Source: an uncultured Pseudoflavonifractor sp. (lineage in GTDB: Bacteria > Bacillota_A > Clostridia > Oscillospirales > Oscillospiraceae). From it: DNA of 5,577 nt. The stretch spans positions 1 to 5,577 of the forward strand of contig CANPNN010000092.1 in NCBI GenBank assembly GCA_947575475.1, read 5' to 3'. This document shows, in pieces, positions 1 to 5,536 of the stretch. The stretch's first letter is position 1. Each line of letters begins with the position of its first letter. The notes beneath the pieces were generated by a model. That model had not been told where the DNA came from. It saw only the letters and a program-made list of their open reading frames with translations, and ran no database searches. The position numbers and the translations under genes were made by a program.

Positions 1-2
1 TT

Positions 3-635
3 CTGGACTGGAAGCTCCCCGGCATCGACGGCATCGAGACCGCCCGCCGCATCCGTCACACCCTGGGCAGCGAGGTCCCCATCCTTCTCATCTCCGCCTA
101 TGACTGGAGCGAGATCGAGGAAAAGGCCAAAGCCGCCGGCATCAGCGGCTTCATCTCCAAACCCCTGTTCAAGTCCACCCTATACCACAGCCTGATGCAA
201 TATACCGGACAGTCCAACGACGTCGCGCCCGACCCCCATCAGCAGGATATCGACCTCTCCGGCCGCCGGGTCCTGTTGGCCGAGGATAACGAGCTCAACT
301 GGGAGATCGCCAGCGAACTGCTCCGCAGCCTGGGCCTGGAGCTGGACTGGGCAGAGAATGGCCAGCTGTGCGTAGACATGTTCCAACGCTCCGCCCCCGG
401 CTATTACGACGCCATCCTCATGGATATCCGAATGCCGGTGATGACAGGCTACGAGGCCACCCGGGCCATCCGGGCCCTGACCCGGCCCGACGCGGATCTC
501 CCCATCATCGCCATGACCGCCGATGCCTTTGCCGAGGATGTTCAGAAGGCCCTGCAGGCCGGGATGAACTCTCACATAGCCAAGCCCATCGACGTCAAGG
601 AGGTCGCCCGGCTTTTGAAAAAATTCATGAAATAA
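3..635 (+). CDS. Hybrid sensor kinase or multi-receiver response regulator, C-terminal part with two REC domains (5' end missing)
   Basis: The frame is open from the first complete codon at base 3, so the gene starts before the window; 210 codons are visible. The first receiver is entered at its phosphoacceptor: Asp in LDWKLPG (bases 6-8), then Ser in LLISAYD (93-95) and the conserved Lys in SKPLF (159-161). After a linker of about 25 residues a complete second receiver follows: acidic pair AED (visible residues 94-95), phosphoacceptor Asp141 in ILMDIRMP (bases 423-425), Thr172 in AMTAD and Lys194 in AKPID. Both domains have the residues needed for phosphorylation. Tandem C-terminal receivers are typical of large hybrid histidine kinases, where phosphoryl groups pass from a kinase core to Asp residues; the kinase core would lie upstream and is not seen. 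The ATG at 195 lies inside the linker and has no ribosome site, so it is not a separate start. The sensed signal is unknown. Confidence 0.9.
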   Translation: MDWKLPGIDGIETARRIRHTLGSEVPILLISAYDWSEIEEKAKAAGISGFISKPLFKSTLYHSLMQYTGQSNDVAPDPHQQDIDLSGRRVLLAEDNELNWEIASELLRSLGLELDWAENGQLCVDMFQRSAPGYYDAILMDIRMPVMTGYEATRAIRALTRPDADLPIIAMTADAFAEDVQKALQAGMNSHIAKPIDVKEVARLLKKFMK

Positions 636-639
636 CGCC

Positions 640-657
640 GTCTGCCCCGGGGCAGAC
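640..657. repeat. Perfect 18-bp palindrome after the kinase stop codon
   Basis: GTCTGCCCCGGGGCAGAC is its own reverse complement and begins four bases after the TAA stop. As RNA it could form a 7-bp stem with a CCGG loop, making a tandem hairpin with the terminator that follows, but no T-run comes directly after it. It could instead be a protein-binding site. Its function is not shown by the sequence. Confidence 0.6.
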
Positions 658-663
658 CGGCTC

Positions 664-695
664 AAAAGGACCGGGCTGTGCCCGGTCCTTTTTTT
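664..695 (+). terminator. Intrinsic terminator of the hybrid kinase gene
   Basis: A 12-bp perfect stem (664-675 with 681-692) encloses the 5-base loop CTGTG and merges into seven T residues (689-695). It sits 28 bases after the kinase stop codon and 63 bases before the sigma factor start, so it should separate the two transcription units. The left arm begins with four A residues, so weak termination from the other direction is also possible. Confidence 0.9.
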
Positions 696-725
696 GTATC
701 AGGACAAATCCTCCCTGAATAGAAT
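696..725 (+). promoter_or_regulatory. Possible sigma-E-type promoter of sigK
   Basis: A promoter is expected between the terminator end (695) and the ribosome site (741). AATAGAAT at 718-725 matches six of eight positions of the Bacillus sigma-E -10 consensus CATACAMT. GTATCAG at 696-702, at 15-bp spacing, is only a poor -35 match. In Bacillus subtilis sigK is transcribed by sigma-E with SpoIIID, which is why this class was considered. No good sigma-A -35/-10 pair is visible in the gap. This is a weak call. Confidence 0.25.
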
Positions 726-758
726 GGTGGAGAATTTTCAAAAGGGAGGTCTCCGCCC

Positions 759-1454
759 ATGCTCTCCGCCTGGCTCGTGCTGATGCTCCACACCCTGTTC
801 TTCCCTCTCCGCCTGGACCACGCCTCCGGTTCCTTTCCCCGGGCCCTGAAGCCCGACGAGGAACAGGAGTATCTGGAGCGCTTCGCCGCCGGAGACCAGG
901 AGGCCAGGGACGCTCTCATCGTACATAATCTTCGCCTGGTGGCCCACATCGTAAAAAAATACTACACCCAGTCCTGCGATCAGGACGACCTGATCTCCAT
1001 CGGCACCATCGGACTGATCAAGGGGATCTCCACCTTCAAGCCGGACCGGAACGTGCGCCTTGCCACCTATGCCTCCCGGTGCATCGAAAACGAGATCCTG
1101 ATGCATTTCCGCTCCCAACGGAAACTGCAGGGGGAGGTCTCCCTGTCCGACACCCTGGACGCCGAAGGGGAGGCCGGCTCTCTCTCCCTTATGGATGTGA
1201 TCCGGGTGGATGACAACATGCTGGAGGAGCTCTCCGCCAAGGACGCCGGCAAGGCGGTGCGGCAGTGTGTGGAAAAATGCCTGGACGAGAGGGAAAAACT
1301 GGTCATCACCCTGCGCTACGGCCTCACGGGAGAAAACCCCCTGACCCAGCGGGAGATCGCCCAGCAGTGCAGCATCAGCCGCAGCTATGTCTCCCGCATC
1401 GAAAAAAAGGCCCTGGAAAAACTCAAAGGGGAACTGGAAAAAGAGGTCTGCTGA
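759..1454 (+). CDS. sigK: RNA polymerase sporulation sigma factor, pro-sigma-K type
   Basis: This 231-residue sigma-70 family protein would direct RNA polymerase to late mother-cell genes (coat, cortex, spore release). A hydrophobic leader (about residues 1-17) precedes GSFPRAL (24-30), matching the pro-sequence and the AFPQPL region of Bacillus pro-sigma-K. By that alignment, processing would leave a mature start near residue 20. Region 2 follows: NLRLVAHIVKKY (57-68), DDLISIGTIGLIKGI (76-90) and ATYASRCIENEILM (102-115, -10 recognition). Region 4 carries the helix-turn-helix TQREIAQQCSISRSYVSRIEKKALEKL (196-222; -35 recognition). Sigma-E is the closest alternative, but the GSFP motif and short leader favour sigma-K. 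The gene is continuous where skin elements split sigK in Bacillus subtilis, so no DNA rearrangement is needed. The ATG follows AAAGGGAGGT (741-750) at 8 bases. No strong terminator follows. Confidence 0.92.
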   Translation: MLSAWLVLMLHTLFFPLRLDHASGSFPRALKPDEEQEYLERFAAGDQEARDALIVHNLRLVAHIVKKYYTQSCDQDDLISIGTIGLIKGISTFKPDRNVRLATYASRCIENEILMHFRSQRKLQGEVSLSDTLDAEGEAGSLSLMDVIRVDDNMLEELSAKDAGKAVRQCVEKCLDEREKLVITLRYGLTGENPLTQREIAQQCSISRSYVSRIEKKALEKLKGELEKEVC

Positions 1455-1488
1455 GAGGGGCTGCCCCCTTTCCCGCCGTCTCCTCTTG

Positions 1489-1497
1489 TGGTATAAT
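1489..1497 (+). promoter_or_regulatory. Extended -10 promoter for the nitroreductase
   Basis: TGGTATAAT is a perfect extended -10 element (TGn plus TATAAT at 1492-1497), placing transcription start near 1504, about 28 bases before the gene. The 17-bp-spaced -35 position (1469-1474, TTTCCC) is poor, as is tolerated when an extended -10 is present. It implies vegetative sigma-A expression independent of sigK. Confidence 0.7.
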
Positions 1498-1516
1498 GGC
1501 AGTGAAACATTTCCAT

Positions 1517-1523
1517 GGGAGGT
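1517..1523 (+). promoter_or_regulatory. Ribosome binding site fixing the nitroreductase start
   Basis: GGGAGGT lies 8 bases before the ATG at 1532. It decides the start: the frame stays open upstream into sigK, but the upstream residues do not resemble nitroreductases and have no such site. Confidence 0.8.
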
Positions 1524-1531
1524 CACTTAAC

Positions 1532-2056
1532 ATGAGCAGCTTGTTGGAACAGATCAAAACCCGGCGGAGCGTCCGCAGCTTCAAGCCCGACCCGGTCCCT
1601 CAGGACCTGTTGGACCGGATCATAGAGGCAGGCTCCTGGGCCCCCACCAGTCGGGGACTGCAATCCCCCATCATCATCCAGGTATCCAACCGGGAGATGC
1701 GGGACAAGATCGCCGCCGCCAACGCCCGGATCATGGGTCAGGAAGGCTCCGACCCCTTCTACGGCGCCCCCGTCATCCTCATCGTGCTGGCCAGGAAGGA
1801 CGTGGCCAACCGGGTCTATGACGGCAGCCTGGTCATGGGCAACCTGATGCTGGCCGCCCACGAGCTGGGCCTTGGGAGCTGCTGGATCCACCGGGCCAAG
1901 GAGGAATTTGAGAGCGAGGAGGGCAAAGCCATTCTGAAAAGCCTCGGCGTCAAGGAGGAGTATGAGGGCGTCGGCCACTGCGCCCTGGGGTATGTGGCCG
2001 GGGAGTACCCCGCCGCCCCCAAGCGAAAGGAAAATTGGGTCTATTATATCAAATAA
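1532..2056 (+). CDS. Nitroreductase family FMN-dependent oxidoreductase
   Basis: This 174-residue protein has the length and motifs of small single-domain nitroreductases, flavin enzymes that work as dimers and use NAD(P)H to reduce nitro compounds, quinones or other acceptors. Visible motifs are the N-terminal TRRSVRSF (10-17), which contacts the FMN phosphate in this family; SWAPTSRGLQSP (35-46), the equivalent of the usual APSGGNxQP; PVILIVLA (80-87); the long helix GSLVMGNLMLAAHELGLGSCWI (98-119), typical of the dimer core; and GYVAGEYPAAPKRK (153-166), the usual C-terminal signature. It is probably cytosolic. The physiological substrate cannot be told from sequence. It has its own extended -10 promoter and starts 77 bases after sigK, so a sporulation role is not implied. 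The serpin follows after 60 bases without an obvious terminator, so the two may be co-transcribed. Confidence 0.9.
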   Translation: MSSLLEQIKTRRSVRSFKPDPVPQDLLDRIIEAGSWAPTSRGLQSPIIIQVSNREMRDKIAAANARIMGQEGSDPFYGAPVILIVLARKDVANRVYDGSLVMGNLMLAAHELGLGSCWIHRAKEEFESEEGKAILKSLGVKEEYEGVGHCALGYVAGEYPAAPKRKENWVYYIK

Positions 2057-2100
2057 TGGAACTTTTTCTTTTGGGGCTCGTCTAAAAAGGCAAAGACCCG

Positions 2101-2107
2101 AAAGGAG
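2101..2107 (+). promoter_or_regulatory. Ribosome binding site fixing a GTG start for the serpin
   Basis: AAAGGAG is 9 bases before the GTG at 2117. An in-frame TTG at 2108 touches the ribosome site directly and is too close to be used, so the GTG is preferred. That start also gives a compact lipoprotein signal beginning MRSHR. Confidence 0.75.
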
Positions 2108-2116
2108 TTGTCCGTT

Positions 2117-3382
2117 GTGAGATCCCACCGTATCCTTTCCGCCCTGCTCTCCCTGTCCCTGCTGGCCGGATGCACCGCCGCGCTGATCCAGCCCCAGGAG
2201 GCAGTCCAGCCCCTGCCCATCCCGGAGGGTTCTCTCCCCCCTGTGGAGGAGCTGGGCTGCACCGCCGAGGGAGTCCTGGACGGCTACCAGGCCTTTGCTC
2301 TGGAGCTGCTGCGGCAGAACCAGGAGTCAGGGGAAAACGTGCTGGTCTCCCCCCTGTCGGTCACCCTGGCCCTGGGCATGACGGCCAACGGAGCCGCCGA
2401 GGACACCCTGAAAGAGTTTGAAACCCTCTTTGGCCTCAGCCGGGATATCCTGAACAGCCTGTGCGCCCGCTTTCTGGCAGATTACGCCAAACTGGGCGGC
2501 TCCACCGAAGCCACCCTGGTCAACTCTCTCTGGGCCGACCCGGACGTGGTCCTGGCCAACGGCTTTGTCCTCCGGTGCCAGGACACCTATAAGGCCCAGC
2601 TGTTCCAGCAGGACCTCCAGGACCCGGAGACGGTAAAGGCGGTAAACAACTGGATCAAGGATGCCACAAAGGGGCTTATCCCCTCGGTGGCGGACCGGTT
2701 CAGCGACGATGCGGTACTGGCCCTGATCAACGCCGTCTACCTGAAAAACAAGTTCCTGCATCCCTTTGAGGACCCCACCTCCGACTGGGAGATGGACTTC
2801 ACCGCCGCTGACGGCGCCGTGACCCACCCCAAGGGGATGCACAACGGCGTCCGGAACGAGGAATACATTGCCGCCGAAGACGGCCAGGGAGTCCTTCTCC
2901 CCTATGACGACGGGCGGCTGGGGCTCCTCCTGATGCTGCCCAACGAGGGTACGGCCCTCTCCGACTATCTGGCGGGATGGGGACAGGACACGGTCCCGGC
3001 CCTGCTCTCCGCCCGGGAGAGCAGGCGGGTCAGCCTCACCTGTCCCAAGTTCAAAACCGAGTGGGACGGCTCCCTGACGGAAGTCCTTCAGGCCATGGGG
3101 CTGGCCGGAGCCTTTGACCCCAACCTGGCCGACTTCTCCGCCATGGGCAGCGCGGAGGGCCAGCCCCTCTATATCGGAGATGTGATCCACAAGACCGCTT
3201 TTGCGCTCAACGAGAAGGGCACCGAGGCCGCGGCGGTAACTGCGGTGATGATGGAGGCCACCTCCGATATGCCGCCCCAGGACCTCATCTATCTCCGCTT
3301 TGACCGTCCCTTTGTCTATGGTATCGTGGATATAGAGATGGGCCTGCCCCTGTTTTTCGGCACGATGGAATCCTGCGAATAA
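2117..3382 (+). CDS. Lipoprotein serpin (serine protease inhibitor family I4)
   Basis: This 421-residue protein is a suicide-type protease inhibitor by family. Residues 1-18 form a lipoprotein signal (basic MRSHR, hydrophobic stretch, lipobox LLAGC) with Cys19 as the lipidated residue. A Pro-rich linker leads to a full serpin fold: NVLVSPLSV (74-82), ALGMTANGA (85-93), NAVYLKNKFLHPF (205-217), the hinge EKGTEAAAV (366-374), FDRPFVYGI (395-403) and PLFFGTM (411-417). The hinge has Glu at P17, Gly at P15, Thr at P14 and small residues at P12-P10, the pattern of inhibitory serpins. Counting 17 residues from the hinge Glu gives P1-P1' as Thr382-Ser383, though the loop is longer than in alpha-1-antitrypsin, so this is uncertain. 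A small or neutral P1 would suit elastase- or subtilisin-like targets. It probably faces outward on the membrane, against host or competitor proteases or the cell's own. Start is GTG. Confidence 0.93.
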   Translation: MRSHRILSALLSLSLLAGCTAALIQPQEAVQPLPIPEGSLPPVEELGCTAEGVLDGYQAFALELLRQNQESGENVLVSPLSVTLALGMTANGAAEDTLKEFETLFGLSRDILNSLCARFLADYAKLGGSTEATLVNSLWADPDVVLANGFVLRCQDTYKAQLFQQDLQDPETVKAVNNWIKDATKGLIPSVADRFSDDAVLALINAVYLKNKFLHPFEDPTSDWEMDFTAADGAVTHPKGMHNGVRNEEYIAAEDGQGVLLPYDDGRLGLLLMLPNEGTALSDYLAGWGQDTVPALLSARESRRVSLTCPKFKTEWDGSLTEVLQAMGLAGAFDPNLADFSAMGSAEGQPLYIGDVIHKTAFALNEKGTEAAAVTAVMMEATSDMPPQDLIYLRFDRPFVYGIVDIEMGLPLFFGTMESCE

Positions 3383-3387
3383 AAGGC

Positions 3388-3426
3388 GGTTACAAACGGT
3401 AACAAAAAGTTACAAAGTGGTAACAA
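3388..3426. repeat. Four alternating GTTAC/GTAAC half-sites at helical spacing
   Basis: GTTAC starts at 3389 and 3409, and its reverse complement GTAAC at 3399 and 3420, each followed by an A-rich spacer. The starts are 10, 10 and 11 bases apart, about one DNA turn, so all four lie on one helix face. GTTACAAA and GGTAACAA each occur twice. The strip is AT-rich compared with its surroundings and lies between the serpin stop and the terminator. It could be an operator array or a set of small alternative RNA hairpins (5-bp stems); the sequence does not decide. Confidence 0.7.
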
Positions 3427-3428
3427 TT

Positions 3429-3473
3429 TAAAAGATCCGGCAGCCAAACTGGCTGCCGGATCTTTTCTTTTTT
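3429..3473. terminator. Bidirectional intrinsic terminator between serpin and aminopeptidase
   Basis: A 17-bp perfect stem (3430-3446 with 3450-3466) has a 3-base AAC loop and an A-rich left flank. On the plus strand it is followed by TTTTCTTTTTTT, ending the serpin transcript. On the minus strand the stem starts just after the aminopeptidase TAA stop, which overlaps the T-run (3472-3474), and is followed by a shorter T-run. It serves two convergent genes. Confidence 0.95.
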
Positions 3474-4881
3474 ATCCCGCCTGATAGACCGCTTTCATAC
3501 CCTTATACATCATATAGCAGTCCAGCTTGCCGGTGGTCTCAAAGGGGGCGTGCATACTGAGCACCGGGACCCCCGCGTCCAGGGTGTCGATATCCCGCTC
3601 GGCCATATAGGCCGCCACGGTGCCGCCGCCGCCGGCGTCCACCTTGCCCAGCTCCGCCATCTGCCAGATGACTCCCGCCCTGTCAAACACGCGGCGGATA
3701 AAGCCCACCACCTCGGCGGAGGCATCGCTGGCTCCGGACTTGCCCCGGGAGCCGGTGTACTTGCAAAGGCCCACCCCGTAGTTCACAAGGGCGGAGTTGC
3801 GCTTCTCATAGACCTCGGCAAAGTTGGGATCGTAGGCTGCCGACACGTCGGCGGAAAGGCAGAAGGAGTGCTCATAGCAGGTCTTCAGCGCCACCCGCTG
3901 GGCGTCGCACAGGTCGCTCATAAAGGTGTCGAAGGCCGCTGACTTCATGCCGGAAACGCCGGTGGAGCCGATCTCCTCCTTATCCGCCAGCATACACACG
4001 GCGGTGTGGGCAGGGATCCCCATATCCAGCAGGGCCGCAAAGCAGGCATAGGCGCACACCCGGTCATCCTGGCCGTAGGCCCCGATCAGGGAGCGGTCAA
4101 AGCCGATGTCGCTGGCCCGGAAGGCGGGGACCGCCTCCAGCTCGGCAGAGATAAAGTCGGTCTCGGTAAGGCCGTACTTCTGGTTCAGGATGTCCAGAAT
4201 GGCCAGCTTCACCCGGTCGGCCCCCTCGTCGTCCTTGAAGGGCCGGGAGCCCACCAGAATGTTCAGGGTCTCTCCCGGGATCGCCTCTGCCAAAGACTTT
4301 TTGGACTGCTCTGCGCCCAGGTGGGGCAGCAGGTCGTCCACGGTGAACACCGGGTCCCCCGCCCCCGCGCCGATGGCCACCCGGACGGAGGAGCCGTCGG
4401 CGCGGACCACCACGCCGTGAAGCTCCAGGGGGATGGCGACCCACTGGTACTTGCGGATGCCGCCATAGTAGTGGGTCTTGAGGAAGGCAAGCTCGCTGTC
4501 CTCATAGAGGGGCTGGGGCTTCAGGTCCAGCCGGGGGGAGTCGATGTGGGCCGCGCCGATGGCCACCCCGTCGGCCAGGGACTTCTCCCCGATGACCGCC
4601 AGCATTACCGACTTGCCCCGGTTCACCCGGTAAAGCCTGTCGCCGGGTTTCACCGTCATGCCCCGGGCGTAGGCCGTAAAACCCTGGGCCTGGGCCTGGC
4701 GGATCACCTCATCCACCGCCTCCCGCTCGGTCTTGGCGGCGTCCAGGAATTTTTTGTAGTTCTCGCAGTAGTTTTTCATGGCGGTCTCGTCAGCTTCGGA
4801 GAGGCGGTCGTACCCATTCCTCTTGTTGTCAAAAAGCTGCTCACGCCGCTGCCCGGCGGGAGATTTTACTTTCTCATCCAT
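3472..4881 (-). CDS. M18 family metallo-aminopeptidase
   Basis: This 469-residue protein matches the usual length of bacterial M18 aminopeptidases (aspartyl aminopeptidase/Ape1 family), which assemble into large cytosolic complexes and remove N-terminal residues from peptides. The two-metal centre appears complete: His112 in AAHIDSPRLD, Asp272/Asp273 in GQDDR, the Glu302-Glu303 pair in ADKEEIGS (general base and metal ligand), Asp345 in SADVSAAYDPN and His444 in LSMHAPFE. Other family blocks are HYYGGIRKYQW (137-147) and KVDAGGGGTVAAYMAERD (413-430). No signal peptide is seen. The ATG is supported by AAAGGAGGT (4888-4896), 6 bases upstream. It lies 55 bases after coaE with no terminator between, and has its own strong promoter, so it is likely expressed both from that promoter and by read-through. 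Residue preference (acidic or broader) cannot be told. Confidence 0.95.
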   Translation of the reverse strand: MDEKVKSPAGQRREQLFDNKRNGYDRLSEADETAMKNYCENYKKFLDAAKTEREAVDEVIRQAQAQGFTAYARGMTVKPGDRLYRVNRGKSVMLAVIGEKSLADGVAIGAAHIDSPRLDLKPQPLYEDSELAFLKTHYYGGIRKYQWVAIPLELHGVVVRADGSSVRVAIGAGAGDPVFTVDDLLPHLGAEQSKKSLAEAIPGETLNILVGSRPFKDDEGADRVKLAILDILNQKYGLTETDFISAELEAVPAFRASDIGFDRSLIGAYGQDDRVCAYACFAALLDMGIPAHTAVCMLADKEEIGSTGVSGMKSAAFDTFMSDLCDAQRVALKTCYEHSFCLSADVSAAYDPNFAEVYEKRNSALVNYGVGLCKYTGSRGKSGASDASAEVVGFIRRVFDRAGVIWQMAELGKVDAGGGGTVAAYMAERDIDTLDAGVPVLSMHAPFETTGKLDCYMMYKGMKAVYQAG

Positions 4882-4901
4882 ATCCTTACCTCCTTTGTAG
4901 T

Positions 4902-4918
4902 CCTATGGATAGGTTACC
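4902..4918. promoter_or_regulatory. Possible operator at the aminopeptidase transcription start
   Basis: An imperfect palindrome, CCTAT-GG-ATAGG (4902-4913), abuts the near-palindrome GGTTACC (4912-4918), which spans the predicted start site near 4917. GGTTACC shares the GTTAC core with the array at 3388-3426. This placement is where a repressor would act, but the elements are short and may be chance. Confidence 0.3.
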
Positions 4919-4923
4919 ACAAA

Positions 4924-4951
4924 ATTATGAATTTTTCTACGGCTGTGTCAA
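4924..4951 (-). promoter_or_regulatory. Sigma-A-type promoter for the M18 aminopeptidase
   Basis: Read on the minus strand, TTGACA (4951-4946, a perfect -35) is followed after 16 bp by CATAAT (4929-4924, five of six for -10). The predicted start is near 4917, giving a leader of about 36 bases before the ATG at 4881. The -35 box lies inside the last sense codons of coaE (Leu-Thr of ILTQP), so the coaE tail carries both coding and promoter information. Confidence 0.8.
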
Positions 4952-5536
4952 TATCTTTTGAAAAAGCTCCAGGGCCTGCTTTTCAAGCTGCGCAGGGGTA
5001 TCCTCCCGGGTATTTTCCAACACCGCCGTGCTGTGCTTCCGGAAAAACCCATCCGGCTTCTGGTGATCCGCCCGGCGGCGGGCATAGGCCTCGTCGATCC
5101 CGTCCCGGGCCATGATCCGCTTGAGGCGCAGCTCCTTGGGGGCCAGAACGGCCACCACCGCGTCGCACTTTTCGGCAAGGCCGCTCTCGATAAGGGCGAT
5201 GGCGTCGATGGCCAGGGCGGGACAGCCCCGTTTCTCCGCCGAAGAGAGCATGGCCTCCACCTCCGCCACCACATAGGGGTGGGTGATGGCGTTCAACTCC
5301 TCCAGCCGGTTCGGATAGACCTTCTGGGAGAGCCGCCTCCGGTCTATTTTGCCCTCCCCGTCCAGGATATTCTCCCCAAAGGCTCCGGTGAGCGTCTTTT
5401 TCAACTCTCCGCGCTCCGCCAGGAGCCGGTGATAGACCGCGTCCGCGTCCACCACCTCCGCCCCCAGGGCGCGCAGGACGTTCAGGGCGGTGGTTTTCCC
5501 CGCCCCGGTGGGGCCGGTGATGCCGATGACCTTCAT
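4937..5536 (-). CDS. coaE: Dephospho-CoA kinase
   Basis: This enzyme makes coenzyme A from dephospho-CoA and ATP, the last step of the pathway, in the cytosol. The 199-residue length is normal. The P-loop is GPTGAGKT (8-15) at the very N-terminus, followed by VVDADAVYHRLL (28-39), with the conserved DAD needed for substrate handling; THPYV (85-89); DAIALIESGL (111-120), the equivalent of the usual DIPLLFESGL; and the lid RLKRIMARDGIDEAYARRRADHQK (137-160), with Gln159 and Asn175 spaced as in family members. The ATG overlaps the preceding gene's TGA by one base (TGATG), and no good ribosome site is seen before it, so translational coupling is likely. The stop is TAG at 4937-4939, and the M18 aminopeptidase follows in the same direction. 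Confidence 0.94.
   Translation of the reverse strand: MKVIGITGPTGAGKTTALNVLRALGAEVVDADAVYHRLLAERGELKKTLTGAFGENILDGEGKIDRRRLSQKVYPNRLEELNAITHPYVVAEVEAMLSSAEKRGCPALAIDAIALIESGLAEKCDAVVAVLAPKELRLKRIMARDGIDEAYARRRADHQKPDGFFRKHSTAVLENTREDTPAQLEKQALELFQKILTQP

Noticed and set aside
195..635. Stand-alone single-receiver response regulator starting at ATG 195
   Set aside because: The frame runs on upstream through another receiver domain, and there is no ribosome site before 195.
1453..1472. Hairpin at the sigK stop codon as a terminator
   Set aside because: An 8-bp stem including a G-U pair is possible, but no T-run follows, so termination is not supported.
738..1526. Long minus-strand open frame opposite sigK (262 codons)
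   Set aside because: It lies antisense to a clearly recognised sigma factor, has no recognisable protein family features and is of the kind expected from GC-rich third codon positions.
1265..1531. N-terminal extension of the nitroreductase frame into sigK
   Set aside because: The extension would overlap sigK, is low-complexity and Pro/Gly-rich, and ignores the good ribosome site just before the ATG at 1532.
2042..2047. TATTAT as a serpin -10 box
   Set aside because: No -35 match at usable spacing, no TGn extension, and it lies within the last nitroreductase codons.
2108..2116. TTG at 2108 as the serpin start
   Set aside because: It directly follows the AAAGGAG ribosome site with no spacing; GTG at 2117 has a 9-base spacing.
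2327..3190. Long minus-strand open frame opposite the serpin (287 codons)
   Set aside because: The serpin on the other strand is unmistakable; this frame's composition (Gly, Val, Gln rich) is typical of an antisense shadow.
4006..5115. Long plus-strand open frame opposite the aminopeptidase and coaE (369 codons)
   Set aside because: It spans two recognised genes and their promoter on the other strand and shows no protein family motif.
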